Notes: generated from the letters alone by a model not told the origin. A stretch of DNA of 64,000 nt from Chloroflexi bacterium TSY (GCA_019217005.1 JAHBNG010000081.1:1-64000), one strand, 5' to 3'; counted from the stretch's first letter, positions 37,134 to 46,762 are shown. A program made the numbers and translations.

Positions 37134-39656
37134 CTATTCCATCAACTCAAAACGATTCGTTGACCGACGGCTAAATTTACCCATGATCTGGCGCAACCAA
37201 GTACGCCAGAAAAGCGAATGTAGCGTTTGCCATGCTCTTGGCAATTCTGCCTTGGCACGCAGTGCACTGTTTTGGCTGATGAATGAATCGTTGGCCGATT
37301 GCTGATCGCTAAATTGATAGAGCACATATCCATTCGTGATCTGTTCGATGGGCCGACGACCCTCGGGTAAGACACGGACAAATTGACGTGCCTGTTCGTA
37401 GGGTGTAAAGCCAGCTGCCGTACGAATGCCTAATCGTTCGGTCCAACGTTGCATCCGGTCAAACAAGATCGGAGGCATGTCGGGTGTAAAAGAGATAGGA
37501 CCAAAAACGGTACTTCGAAGAACCAGGAATCCAACAACCAAAATTGCCGCCAGAGAGACAAGAACTCCCATCCACCAGGGTCTACGGTTGACTGGAATTT
37601 GGTCAGCACCGATTGGGTCTTCTGGGAAGATATCGTCTAGGGGGAACTCATCTTCCAGAAATTGTGGGATTTCGCCGTCAAATGGGAATGGATCCTCTTG
37701 TTCTGGCATACCGGGAATCAGCCCAGAGTCTTGTAGCTCTGCGTCGAGAGGGCGGTCAAGTACGCTTTCTCCAGCTGTTGGCTCAAATTCGATCCAACCA
37801 AATCCTGGGAAGTAGACCTCAACCCATGTGTGGGCATCGCGCTCTGTAATTGTATAGAGACCAGTTTCCTCATCGAGCGTACCTTCTGCGTAGCCACTGG
37901 CCGTACGCGACGGAATGCCCACGCTGCGCAGCATGGTGACCATCGAACTTGCATAGTAATCGCAATATCCTTCTTGAATATCATAGAGGAAATACTCAAT
38001 GGGATCACGTCCTTCTGGAGGAGCTTCGATCTCTTCATTGTACTCAAAGCCTCGCAAGAAGGTTTCGAGTGCTTTGGCCTTGTCGTAGACTGTATCATAT
38101 CCATCCATCAAGTCATGTGCATCTTGGGCGACTCGCTCTGAGAAATTCTCAGGTAATTGTAGATAGCGTTCCTCGATGTCGGCTGGATAGAATCCCTCTG
38201 TACTGCGTAATGCTCGTTCTGTGACATCTGCATAGCGGCTGAGCACGGTATAGCTATCGCCCACATCTAACAAACGATCCGAGCGCGCCCACGTTAGTTC
38301 AATCCCCTGTGTGCCGGCCTGGTCGAGTGTCTCTGCTGTGTTGATCAGAGAAGGAATGGGTACATTTTGGTAGAGCCCTGTTATGGGAACATCCGTTTGA
38401 TAGATATCTGGCGCACCAAATATGACACTACCGGTCGGTGAAAGAAGTGTAATTGTTTGTGTGATTGGGTTACGCAAACTCCAATTCCCCACAGGCACTC
38501 TCTCCTCTGCGGCAAATTGTATTTCGGCTTCCGCTGTATTCCACCACTTCTGGCCATCAAATGTATCGTAAGCCACTGCGCGCCAATAGCGTCCTTGAAC
38601 TGTAGACACTTGGAAAACCGGGCGATTGCCAACATTACGCGCTCCACCCAGGCTCAAGCTACGACCAAATGCCGAACCTGTTGGCCGCGTGCGTGCATTA
38701 ATATCTGGGTACCACTCGCGTAAGGTTTCGGTGGCCTGTTCCCAGCCACGATTAACTGGTTCAAGGATATAGCGCACTTGGGAACTACGCCCTAATCCAG
38801 GAGCAATACTTGCAAAGGTAACGATTGCCAGACTGATAAAGAAACCGTTGCGTAGAAAATCCCAACTAATATCGGGATTAAAGTAAATTCTCTGTTCCCG
38901 CCAACGTCGTTGTTGTTCAGCTAGATGTGTTCGAATGAGCAGAATGAGCGCAAGAAAACAGAAGACGAGAAGGAATCCCATAATCGAATTGGGCGCGTAA
39001 TAGGTATTGATCAAGAGTACGATTCCAGCAGGGATGACCGCTCGCCAAGTATAACCATAACGTAAGATGGCCCAAGTGCCTAGATATGTTAGCCACCAGA
39101 GCAGAAAGCTGATTTCGAAAATAAAAACGTAATTTTCTGCCTTTGCGGAATTATTTATCGCCAATTCGACCCAATTCACCCAACGGATGAGAATGTAATA
39201 AGCCCTTGCTTGAAATTCAGGAATTCCGTTGCTCATAATCTGGACCAGCTCTTCTTCAGGCACTAGCCCCAACATCCAAAATAAAATCCACGCCAATCCC
39301 GTAAACAGACTATGAGAAAGAGCAAAGAAACCATCAAAACGGCTAAATGCCATCAACGTTCCCAAGGCAAGAGCGCCTAGGGTGATGGGAATGAGTAAGG
39401 CCATACTTTGTACATAGCCAGCAGCGTCAAGCGAAATTGCGACGATCAAGTAGAGAAGACCGGCGAGTATCCCAGTCAATAACAAGCCATCTTGAAAGTA
39501 GACATTTTGGGCATAATTGTGAACACGAGCATATGCCTGATCAATGCCTCCAGCGACTGTATCGCGAATGCTTTTTGAAGCTGAAGATCCAATTGTTGTG
39601 GATGTAGGGACGGCAGATGCAGAAGAACTATTTGGAGAAGAAGTAGATATGGTCAT
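37134..39656 (-). CDS. TgpA-like transglutaminase membrane protein
   Basis: 840 aa. The N-terminal ~260 residues hold about six to seven membrane helices (DUF3488/TgpA_N-like). A large extracytoplasmic domain contains the transglutaminase core: Cys565 in EGYCDYYASSMVTMLRSVG, His609 in RDAHTWVEVYFPG, then WIEFEPTAG. A further helix (~700-725) is followed by a cytoplasmic DUF4129-like tail. In Pseudomonas, TgpA is an essential periplasmic transglutaminase-like protein. Chloroflexota homologues usually neighbour MoxR and DUF58 genes; here the next gene on the same strand upstream is a large envelope protein. The product is likely cell-envelope enzyme or protease. Start ATG 39656. Confidence 0.85.
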   Translation of the reverse strand: MTISTSSPNSSSASAVPTSTTIGSSASKSIRDTVAGGIDQAYARVHNYAQNVYFQDGLLLTGILAGLLYLIVAISLDAAGYVQSMALLIPITLGALALGTLMAFSRFDGFFALSHSLFTGLAWILFWMLGLVPEEELVQIMSNGIPEFQARAYYILIRWVNWVELAINNSAKAENYVFIFEISFLLWWLTYLGTWAILRYGYTWRAVIPAGIVLLINTYYAPNSIMGFLLVFCFLALILLIRTHLAEQQRRWREQRIYFNPDISWDFLRNGFFISLAIVTFASIAPGLGRSSQVRYILEPVNRGWEQATETLREWYPDINARTRPTGSAFGRSLSLGGARNVGNRPVFQVSTVQGRYWRAVAYDTFDGQKWWNTAEAEIQFAAEERVPVGNWSLRNPITQTITLLSPTGSVIFGAPDIYQTDVPITGLYQNVPIPSLINTAETLDQAGTQGIELTWARSDRLLDVGDSYTVLSRYADVTERALRSTEGFYPADIEERYLQLPENFSERVAQDAHDLMDGYDTVYDKAKALETFLRGFEYNEEIEAPPEGRDPIEYFLYDIQEGYCDYYASSMVTMLRSVGIPSRTASGYAEGTLDEETGLYTITERDAHTWVEVYFPGFGWIEFEPTAGESVLDRPLDAELQDSGLIPGMPEQEDPFPFDGEIPQFLEDEFPLDDIFPEDPIGADQIPVNRRPWWMGVLVSLAAILVVGFLVLRSTVFGPISFTPDMPPILFDRMQRWTERLGIRTAAGFTPYEQARQFVRVLPEGRRPIEQITNGYVLYQFSDQQSANDSFISQNSALRAKAELPRAWQTLHSLFWRTWLRQIMGKFSRRSTNRFELME

Positions 39657-39840
39657 AGCACTCTATTTTACTCGAAATCTAATTGAAAACAGTGGCGATG
39701 CCTACAGCTCATTGTTGAGCACGCTTATAATAACATATGGAGCGCCTAAAAGCACTGATCTGGGCCAGCGAACCGGCTGTTCACGCAGGCGAACGGCCGG
39801 CATTGCCCCGAACATGGCTTCCATCGGTTCTTCCATTTTC

Positions 39841-39918
39841 TGAGTGTGTCCCAAAGTGTGTAAATAAACATTACTCAGTCAGAGAACCGCTGCATTTACA
39901 CACTTTGGGACACACTCC
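39841..39918. mobile_element. MITE-H copy 1 (78 bp)
   Basis: The inverted arms contain GAGTGTGTCCCAAAGTGTGT and its complement (arms ~24 bp, perfect inside). CCATTTTC flanks both ends (39833-39840, 39919-39926), an 8-bp duplication. It lies in the 390-bp gap upstream of the TgpA gene together with MITE-E copy 2; apart from these two elements that gap holds only the likely promoter. Confidence 0.8.
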
Positions 39919-39945
39919 CCATTTTCTCGCGTAGAGCCTGAGTTA

Positions 39946-40046
39946 GGCCATTCCAGAAAATTCATTACCCATAAAGACCAACATGCTTGCCTGGAATGGC
40001 TTTGGCTTTTCCTGACGGAGTGGACACTTTATTTTCTGGAAAAGCC
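39946..40046. mobile_element. MITE-E copy 2 (101 bp) at a stop codon
   Basis: Ends GGCCATTCCAGAAAAT and (reverse) GGCTTTTCCAGAAAAT, flanked by TTA (39943-39945, 40047-40049). The right TTA is the TAA stop of the minus-strand gene that ends at 40047. Internal inverted repeats may form a terminator for that gene. Confidence 0.85.
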
Positions 40047-42329
40047 TTATAAAAGCCACCAAAGCAATCCACTCATCAGAAACAGACCGAGGACTACTCC
40101 AGCTACTACTCCGATAAAGCGTATTGGGTGGACAAACCTTGCTGTTAGTTCGAAAATCTGTGGCGACGAAGGCACGGTCATCACCCAGGATTTGACCTGC
40201 TTTTGAGATGCGGAGGAAGTCGATAGCGTAATAGCAACCCAACTATTTGGCGACAATCCGCGCCAAATTTTGGCCGCATCGCGATAATTGATCTCTTGAA
40301 TTTGAGCGCGGAACACTGATTGAACAGCCTGTGGATCGACACTTTGAGTCTGTTGAGTCAGTTGATCAAATTGCTCTGCCTGCTGTTCTAACATGAGCGC
40401 CATCGCATCCCAATGATCGTTGATGGAACGCAAATCTAGTCGCTGCTTCAGCGCTGTTTGTTGCCAGATTGCATGATTATGTTCTTCAATCATAGGGGCA
40501 ATCTGTTCAAAAAGCACGCGCAAAAATACCCAATTTGCGTTACTTGGTGTTGCTTGAGCGAGCGGTCGGGCATCTTGGCCTTTTGGAAGTCGGATTGTCA
40601 TGTAGAGCGGTTCTTCTACAGAATTTGAGAGAGCGGCATTCGGTACAATAAGATCATCCACCTGAATCTGATATTGTATTCCCGCAGTTTGCCACCGCTT
40701 CGTTTGTATTTCTAGCAGCGAGATGGCTTCAGAATGGTTCATCAAGGCTGGCCAGAGCATTCCCTCGATTACCGTTCCTGCGGGTTCGATCGTTAGGCTG
40801 ATCTGCCACCGAGCAAAAAGGCTATTTGAGTCTATTGCCGGTCGTAACTCCGGTTGGTCAACTTCAGTTCCCGCAATCGTGATGGCGGCGTCCCGTTTCC
40901 CTTGTGCAAGCAACTCAATTGCACGCTGTCCTTGAATGGCTTGTCGTATATCGGCTAATTTTTCATCAGTTAGCAAACGATTTTGTGTCTTAGCGTAAAC
41001 CTGTTCTAGTTGCTCCAACAGTTTGAGCGCTTCAGACCAGTCACCTGATTGACGGGCGTCATTGAGTAAGAGATAGAGTCCTTCGACTCGCCAATGCTCA
41101 AGCTCCACTCCAAGCGGGCTTTCCGCATCTAATGTGAGCAACGCATCCTCTGCTGATTGCAGCATAAGCTTTATATATTCAATATTGCTTGAGCGACTGC
41201 TGTTTTGATTATTTTGTTCAGATTGTCTGCCATTTAAAGTACCGCTGCTTAAATGGTTGCTGTCTACGACACGTAAACGATATAGGTTGGCCAGATGATA
41301 GTTAAATATACCTGCTATTTGAGGATCCCCCTGGTAGTTCGAATCAGTGAGAACTTGGGAACCCGTTGTATAAGCAGCAAGTGCTTCTGCATAGAAGCGT
41401 TCACGAATCAGGCTCTGTTTGGTAGCAAAATTATTTGTAATGACATGATCATAAAGCTGCTGGTAGCGCTTGCCTAGTTGAAGATAAAGAGATGCGACGG
41501 CAGAAGGAGACCCAGCTGTGTCCCTTCTGTTGGCCTGAATTTGCTGTTTGATCGTGTTCAATTGTTGCCAAAAAATTGGGGTAACAAACTGAAACATAAT
41601 CGGTGTACGAGGAGCTTGAGATTCATAAAGCCACTTGATTTCTGGTTGTTGTGGTAAATCGGAAAGAGCGTAGGTCCAGCCTGCTGGTTCGATTGCTAGC
41701 CAGCTTTGGGAGGGAATAATTTCTGAGAAAGCGATATTGACACGCACGCTATGTTCGCCTCGCCACTGGCGTATCCAACGAAGCGGATACTGAATTGTGG
41801 GGAGAGGGGTGTTCCGGAAGGAATATGAGTAACGTAAACGAAGCTCACTGCGACCATCAGGTGGAATTTGTATCTGTGCCGTAAAATTTTGGGCTGCCGT
41901 TTGCTGCAAGTTCAACGGTTGATCAGCTGATTGGAGTACCAGGTCAGAAGGAATATTGACAGCATCCGGCTGAGCTTCTTCGGGCGCTAAACGGACAACA
42001 GCGGTGATGAATGACGGATCAGGGTTATATAAACGGTACAGGGCATCGACTGTTAGAATTGACTCGTCATCTCCAAAGGTTAGCAGAAGGTCAACGGTGT
42101 GTGTTTGAAGTTCAACACTCGCTGGTTCAAGAAGTGTTAAAACATAATAATCAGAGGCTTTAAGAGATTTTTCGCGTACGGCCTGGTATGGCTCTACAAG
42201 CGGTGAAAATGGTGAAGGATAAAGGAAAGAGTTAGCATTAATTGGTTTAGGAATCCATGAGAAGATTCCAGCTATGATGATTCCCCAGAAAAGTTGAGCA
42301 CTCAGCTTTTTCCTTGAGAGAGGGGACAT
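40047..42329 (-). CDS. Large envelope protein of unknown function
   Basis: About 760 aa from ATG 42329 (MSPLSRKKLSAQLFWGIIIA), a good signal/anchor start; the ORF opens upstream at 42440 but that part is not protein-like. A hydrophobic helix near the N-terminus, a long extracytoplasmic region with beta-rich first half (LELRYSYSF-like strands) and a helical, TPR-like middle (AEALAAYTTGSQ, KLLEQLEQVYAKTQNR), and a C-terminal membrane helix (VGVVAGVVLGLFLMSGLLWWLL is the last stretch, split here). Not recognised. Same strand as, and upstream of, the TgpA-like gene, so the two may function together at the envelope. Confidence 0.65.
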   Translation of the reverse strand: MSPLSRKKLSAQLFWGIIIAGIFSWIPKPINANSFLYPSPFSPLVEPYQAVREKSLKASDYYVLTLLEPASVELQTHTVDLLLTFGDDESILTVDALYRLYNPDPSFITAVVRLAPEEAQPDAVNIPSDLVLQSADQPLNLQQTAAQNFTAQIQIPPDGRSELRLRYSYSFRNTPLPTIQYPLRWIRQWRGEHSVRVNIAFSEIIPSQSWLAIEPAGWTYALSDLPQQPEIKWLYESQAPRTPIMFQFVTPIFWQQLNTIKQQIQANRRDTAGSPSAVASLYLQLGKRYQQLYDHVITNNFATKQSLIRERFYAEALAAYTTGSQVLTDSNYQGDPQIAGIFNYHLANLYRLRVVDSNHLSSGTLNGRQSEQNNQNSSRSSNIEYIKLMLQSAEDALLTLDAESPLGVELEHWRVEGLYLLLNDARQSGDWSEALKLLEQLEQVYAKTQNRLLTDEKLADIRQAIQGQRAIELLAQGKRDAAITIAGTEVDQPELRPAIDSNSLFARWQISLTIEPAGTVIEGMLWPALMNHSEAISLLEIQTKRWQTAGIQYQIQVDDLIVPNAALSNSVEEPLYMTIRLPKGQDARPLAQATPSNANWVFLRVLFEQIAPMIEEHNHAIWQQTALKQRLDLRSINDHWDAMALMLEQQAEQFDQLTQQTQSVDPQAVQSVFRAQIQEINYRDAAKIWRGLSPNSWVAITLSTSSASQKQVKSWVMTVPSSPQIFELTARFVHPIRFIGVVAGVVLGLFLMSGLLWWLL

Positions 42330-42440
42330 AAATCTTCTAGGTGAGTATGTTGTACCCCAGGTAAGCTTCGAATCATGTCTGATAGAGTGGAGATGAGACA
42401 AAACTAGTCTGAGTGTATATATCTCAGCAAGTCTTATCAT

Positions 42441-42671
42441 GTATGGTAACCGGCTTGTTCAGAGGAAATTTTTTTGTTGTACAAATCACTTTTTCTATTA
42501 AGGATTCAATCCTACTCCTAAATTGAAGGTGCCCTGTTCAGATCCAGGAGTTGCAATTCTGATATGCTTTTGGTATCGTGACATAGACGAATTCGATACT
42601 ATATGTGCTCCAGAAAATTTTGTACTGCGTCTTCCACAGCATAGACGAAAAAATTTTCTAGGAGAATATAT
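42441..42671. other. Intergenic region with promoter-like AT-rich text
   Basis: No gene. It holds the 5' region of the minus-strand envelope protein and AT-rich direct text such as GAAAATTTTGTACTG and GAAAAAATTTTCTAGG, a short palindrome. A 74-codon open frame here is not protein-like. Confidence 0.3.
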
Positions 42672-42826
42672 GGGGTGGTTCATTTTAGGCGGACAATTAG
42701 GTTTACATTTTTGCAAAGAGAAAAGATGTTTATATTTTCTACTTTGAGCCATGCTCAGGCAGAAAATGACCTCATATAGATTTTTATCTATGTATCAAAA
42801 GTGTAAACCTAATTCTGAACCACCCC
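42672..42826. mobile_element. MITE-B copy 2 (155 bp)
   Basis: Same 155-bp element as at 8552, flanked by GAATATAT (42664-42671 and 42827-42834). It lies just upstream of the 100-aa gene and may have displaced its promoter. Confidence 0.93.
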
Positions 42827-42857
42827 GAATATATCATAGGGAAAGGGTCAGAGTATC

Positions 42858-43160
42858 TTGCCAGTCAGACTAATCATGCAATGGGATATCAAGATTGGAC
42901 GAGAACAGGAATTTTCGGAATTCATCGTGCGTGAATTTGCCCCTCGGCTCATGAAACTCGGAATAGAGCCGACAGATATCTTGTATACCTTGTACGGCGA
43001 GGGACTGCAAATGTATACCAGTGTAGTTGTCGACAGCCGCGAACAGTTAGCTGAAATCTTACGTGGGGATAGCTGGAAAAAGCTGCATGGTCGACTTTTA
43101 CACTACATTACCAATTACTCTCAAAAAATTGTTACCGATACTGGACGATTTCAGATTTAA
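42858..43160 (+). CDS. Small dimeric alpha/beta-barrel-like protein, 100 aa
   Basis: Sequence MQWDIKIGREQEFSEFIVRE followed by YTLYGEGLQMYTSVVV and EQLAEILRGDSWKKLHGRLL suggests a ferredoxin-like beta-alpha-beta fold of the ABM/NIPSNAP kind, but the family is not certain. Start TTG 42858 or ATG 42876; the sequence is plausible from either. The stop TAA is inside the 8-bp duplication of a MITE that begins at 43162, so the insertion left the gene complete. Confidence 0.55.
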   Translation: MPVRLIMQWDIKIGREQEFSEFIVREFAPRLMKLGIEPTDILYTLYGEGLQMYTSVVVDSREQLAEILRGDSWKKLHGRLLHYITNYSQKIVTDTGRFQI

Positions 43161-43161
43161 A

Positions 43162-43241
43162 GGTGCTATACCACAAATTGTGTAAAAGTTATTTGGTCTC
43201 TTAGAGAAGAAGCAAATTTACACACATTTTGGGAGACCACC
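43162..43241. mobile_element. MITE-H copy 2 (80 bp)
   Basis: GGTGCTATACCACAAATTGT and the reverse of the right end GGTGGTCTCCCAAAATGTG are imperfect inverted repeats with GTGTAAA inside, as in the element at 39841. GATTTAAA flanks both sides (43154-43161, 43242-43249). Confidence 0.7.
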
Positions 43242-43471
43242 GATTTAAATTAAGAGCCAAATGGAATCATATTATTCCTTTGTTCAGGATTATTTATCCA
43301 AATTTAAGTATATACTTTTAAACATATACTTTAACATATTGTCAGCAACTAGTAAGGTTTCCTCCTTGAAACGAACCACTATTCGCATCTATAATAATAA
43401 TATATGCTTACCAATCATACCACTATTCTATACTTTGCGCGGCATCTATTATAGCGAAACAGGTTAAGTAG

Positions 43472-43939
43472 ATGAATCACAGATTTAGTGTTGCTTTTTT
43501 AACAAATCCTCCTTTATCTGCCTCTTCGTTCACATCATGGGCAAAAAGGCCCAAATATCCTGCTCGGATAGCATGGATCCAGTGGCCAGGTTATGATCAA
43601 TTCAAGCGGCAATCTCTCTATAGCAATCTGGTTGGTGAAGGAATGAACGTTGCCATATTTCATGGTGAACGCAAATCTCTTGAACAACTGTTTTATTATG
43701 ATTTGATTCTCATGGAACCACCCGATTCAATGAATTTGCATACCTATCAAGCGTTAAATCGGATCCGGTTGGGAAGTCGTGCACCACTCCTTCTACTTAC
43801 CGATGATCACCCGGTTGAATGGTCTATTAATGCATTCCGATGTGGAGCGGATGCAATTTTGCCTTGGAGTACTTCAAACGATGTGATTGTAGCTCGCTGC
43901 AAAGCCCTATTGCGCCGCTGGCTTCCCCACTCGCACTAG
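43472..43939 (+). CDS. Degenerate response-regulator receiver protein
   Basis: 155 aa. After ~45 residues of unknown text, MNVAIFHG...YDLILMEPPDSMNLHTY...LLLLTDDHPVEWSINAFRCGADAILPW follows the CheY-like fold. At the phosphoacceptor position Glu (LMEPP) replaces Asp, the Thr/Ser switch is TDD and the Lys is not evident (ILPW). So it is a pseudo-receiver that probably cannot be phosphorylated in the usual way and may be constitutively active or a dimerisation module. No output domain, no kinase nearby. Confidence 0.55.
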   Translation: MNHRFSVAFLTNPPLSASSFTSWAKRPKYPARIAWIQWPGYDQFKRQSLYSNLVGEGMNVAIFHGERKSLEQLFYYDLILMEPPDSMNLHTYQALNRIRLGSRAPLLLLTDDHPVEWSINAFRCGADAILPWSTSNDVIVARCKALLRRWLPHSH

Positions 43940-44191
43940 CATGTCATTGATTTCCGATGACATCAAATAGTCATTTAAACCTTACGTTTTATAATTGAGT
44001 TTGCATCCTGTGTTGGTTCTCTTGTGTCGATAGCCATTTCGTGTGATGGAATCGATGTCAAAATTGCTAATTCAGGGTCTGTCATGTAAGATATTTTTAG
44101 TAAAATTTGCCGTTTATCTTTGCTTCGGAAAGTCAATAGGCCATGAGTACTATGCAAGACCTACACTAACGTACTATTCCACTCTTTATTA

Positions 44192-45490
44192 GGCCAATCC
44201 AAAAAATAAAATATACGCGAGAAGGTGTTAAACTAGCTCTCCAAAAGGAGCAAAAATGACAATCTCGCCAGAAATGGTTGAAGTCTTGAAAGAGACGAAG
44301 GCCATGTTAAGTGGATACGAAAGAAGGCACTTCATGGCCCAAACGGTCAAAACGATATGCGAAGGGAGTCCGACGAAAGCAGAACGAGAGTTGGGCTGGA
44401 ATCGGGCGACGATAGCCAAAGCCCTGGAAGAACTAGAAGGCGGCTTCTGTTATGTCGACCAAAGCCACCGACGTGGTCGCAAAAGCCGAAGACCATATCC
44501 CCACTTTACTGGCCGATATGGTTGAAATCGCCGATCAATTCAGCCAGACCGATCCCACCTTTCGACCCCCCCAATTGTACACTCGACTAACCGCCGCCGA
44601 AATGCGTACCCAGCTCATCGAGCAGAAAGGATACACAGATGAGGAATTGCCTGGCGAAGAGGCCATCCGCTTGAAGCTCAATGAGTTAGGCTATGGCTCA
44701 AACCGGGTCAAAAAAAGTCAACCAGTGAAAAAGATCCCAGAGACCGATGCGATCTTTGATAGAATTCATCAGATCAATCAAGAAGCGGATGCAGACGAGA
44801 CGGTTCTGCGCCTCTTGGGATGCCAAAGCGACGATTTTACTTGACCGTTTCTCGAGAGAAGGGATAAGTCGAGTGGTTGTCAAAGCGCTCGATCATGACT
44901 TTCAAGATAAGAAGACCGAGAAAGTCACTCCTTTTGGCATTTACCTCCCTTCAACCAAGGAACTCTTTCTTTACTTGACTCAGTCGAAAGTGACGAGTGA
45001 CTGTATTGTCGACTGCCTGATTGATTTTGGGAAAGCGTACGTGAACACTTTCCTCACGTCAAGACCCTCGTGATCAATCAGGACAATGGTCCCGAAAATC
45101 ATACCCGTCGGACTCAGTTTATGTATCGTCTCACTCAGTTTGTTGAGCACTATCGTCTCTCTATTCAGCTCGCCTGCTACCCTCCTTATCACAGTAAATA
45201 CAACCCCATCGAACGGGTTTGGGGCCATCTTGAAAACACTGGAACGGTTCTCTTCTCGATTCTCTTGAGACCGTTCTCAATTTTGCCCGTTCTTTTCGCT
45301 TTAACCAACTACAACCCTTCGTTCACCTGAATTCCACTCTTTATGAGACCGGCGTCAAACTCACTCAGAAAGAGATGGACCGTTTGGCACAACGCTTCCA
45401 ACGTTTACCTGGTTTAGAAAAATGGTTTGTCCTTATTCCCCCTCTCCATTCTCTCGTTCGCGTATAATTATTTATTTTTTTGGTTTAGCC
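44192..45490. mobile_element. ISAzo13-type insertion sequence (1299 bp)
   Basis: Left end GGCCAATCCAAAAAATAAA; the right end in reverse is GGCTAAACCAAAAAAATAAA. Flanked by TTA on both sides (44189-44191, 45491-45493). Carries one disrupted transposase gene. A second copy's end forms bases 1-31 of the window, and the MITE-E family shares its GGC...TCC ends and TTA duplication. Confidence 0.85.
44256..45467 (+). pseudogene. ISAzo13-family transposase, multiply frameshifted
   Basis: Starts MTISPEMVEVLKETKAMLSG with TKAERELGWNRATIAKALEE (DNA-binding part). It continues in other frames through QLYTRLTAAEMRTQLIEQKG, VKALDHDFQDKKTEKVTPFGIY, NQDNGPENHTRRTQFMYRL and CYPPYHSKYNPIERVWGHLE, the DDE motifs of ISAzo13. 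Shifts occur near 44450, 44790, 45060 and 45260, so it is dead. The last frame ends at 45467. Confidence 0.85.
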
Positions 45491-45501
45491 TTAGAAAATG
45501 A

Positions 45502-45656
45502 GGGGTGGTTCATTTTAGGCGGACAATTAGGTTTACATTTTTGCAAAGAGAAAAGATGTTTATATTTTCTAATTTGAGCCATGCTCAGGCAGAAAATGAC
45601 CTCATATAGATTTTTGTCTATGTATCAAAAGTGTAAACCTAATTCTGAACCACCCC
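45502..45656. mobile_element. MITE-B copy 3 (155 bp)
   Basis: Identical architecture to the copies at 8552 and 42672; GAAAATGA flanks both ends (45494-45501, 45657-45664). It inserted directly beside the TTA duplication of the ISAzo13-type IS. Confidence 0.93.
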
Positions 45657-45793
45657 GAAAATGATAGACTTTACCTAAATCTTACGAGAGCTATTCAAGA
45701 ATCTGCAATTCACGATGCCGAAGGCCTCAAGACGTAAGTTGAAGCAGCTCTCACAGAACCTCACATAGATTTGTATATATTTATTTCGTAAGG

Positions 45794-46261
45794 ATGGTAA
45801 AGATGGCCTTATACGTTCGTAAATTAGGAGACATAGAAAGAGAACAGCTCGAACTACTCATGCATCGTGATGAGAGTGATTTGCCTCGTAGTCGACTCAA
45901 GATTGTTGAATTATCTTCAGATGGAAAACGCGTTCCTGAAATTAGCGAAGAAGTTGACCTGCATCCGATTAATGTTCGAAAGTGGATTCATCGTTTTAAT
46001 CAAGACGGCTTTGATGGTTTACGCAGCGGTAAATCACCTGGTCGACCGCCACTCTTTACAGAATCACAACGTCGTCAGATTGCGCGAATCGCGATGACAA
46101 ATCCGCGTATGCTGGGGCTTAATTTCTCTAAATGGTCTCTGCAACGTTTACGAAAGTATCTGATTGAACAAGGGATTGTCAAATGCATTAGTGTTGAAAC
46201 AGTACGGCAGATTGTTCAATCAAGCAGTGCCGAACCTATCGGTCGTCATCGTTGGTTATGA
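45794..46261 (+). CDS. HTH protein resembling an IS630 transposase N-terminus
   Basis: 155 aa. [20 protein letters not shown]...[26 protein letters not shown] is the helix-turn-helix plus winged region of IS630-family transposases (or orphan HTH relatives). The DDE catalytic domain is absent: the frame stops at 46261 straight after IGRHRWL. It may be a 3'-deleted transposase or a domesticated DNA-binding protein. Start ATG 45794 (or 45803) behind AAGGATGG. A strong terminator follows at 46392. Confidence 0.65.
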   Translation: MVKMALYVRKLGDIEREQLELLMHRDESDLPRSRLKIVELSSDGKRVPEISEEVDLHPINVRKWIHRFNQDGFDGLRSGKSPGRPPLFTESQRRQIARIAMTNPRMLGLNFSKWSLQRLRKYLIEQGIVKCISVETVRQIVQSSSAEPIGRHRWL

Positions 46262-46391
46262 TATAATGAGCATTCTGAAAATAACCCGGTGTAAAACCCC
46301 TCCGGTCACGGACCGAACTAGTGCGATCTTATACCGAAACAATTATTTAACGTTCATTATATCCTAGAAATCTTGGATTCGGGTTAAAGGG

Positions 46392-46421
46392 AGAGGTTCC
46401 TTCAAATAGGAACCTCTTTTT
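46392..46421 (+). terminator. Rho-independent terminator
   Basis: AGAGGTTCC (46392-46400) pairs with GGAACCTCT (46409-46417) across TTCAAATA, followed by TTTT. It ends the transcript of the HTH gene. Confidence 0.9.
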
Positions 46422-46468
46422 GGTTCGATTTATGATTCTGCTATACGTTTAATCATACAGAGCAGTTT

Positions 46469-46720
46469 CAGTAGATCCAAATTCCTGTGGAGTAGGCGTT
46501 AGAGATTACACGCAGTAGACATAATCCTGCACTTCTCAGTCAAAACAGACTCGAGCGGGCCAAATGGTCCGAGATTCTCTACTGCGTCTTTTTTCGCCAT
46601 TTGAACGCTCTACCTCTGAGAAATCCTACTGCGTGTAATCTCTAACGCCGGTTCCAGTCGAGTAGAGCCGCATAAGAGAATGCTCCCTCCGCGGGTATAA
46701 GACACATTTTGGATCTACTG
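46469..46720. mobile_element. Composite element: MITE-A ends around core C (252 bp)
   Basis: The left end CAGTAGATCCAAATT and right end TTTTGGATCTACTG are those of MITE-A, but the interior is core C. No 5-bp duplication is seen (AGTTT against AGCAT). So it is either an old insertion of C into MITE-A or a recombinant. The rest of 46262-46762 holds the terminator and nothing else. Confidence 0.75.
46487..46692. repeat. Core C copy 2 (206 bp)
   Basis: Same length and nearly the same centre as 20938-21143. Its inner inverted repeat is longer here: GGCGTTAGAGATTACACGCA on the left has a perfect complement on the right (about 46628-46651). Confidence 0.85.
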
Positions 46721-46762
46721 AGCATAGAGGTATGGCGGTTCATACCTTTTCAACCACCATTT

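Noticed and set aside
39657..40046. Small gene in the gap upstream of the TgpA gene
   Set aside because: Frames there are short, cross two MITEs and look random.
42523..42747. 74-codon ORF ending inside MITE-B
   Set aside because: Ends in a mobile element, no ribosome site, and removing the element does not give a sensible protein.
43261..43467. 68-codon AT-rich ORF
   Set aside because: Composition follows the AT-rich DNA (Ile/Tyr/Asn), no ribosome site and no recognisable motif.
46469..46720. Composite element as a fourth MITE-A copy
   Set aside because: Only the ends match MITE-A; the interior is core C and there is no 5-bp duplication.
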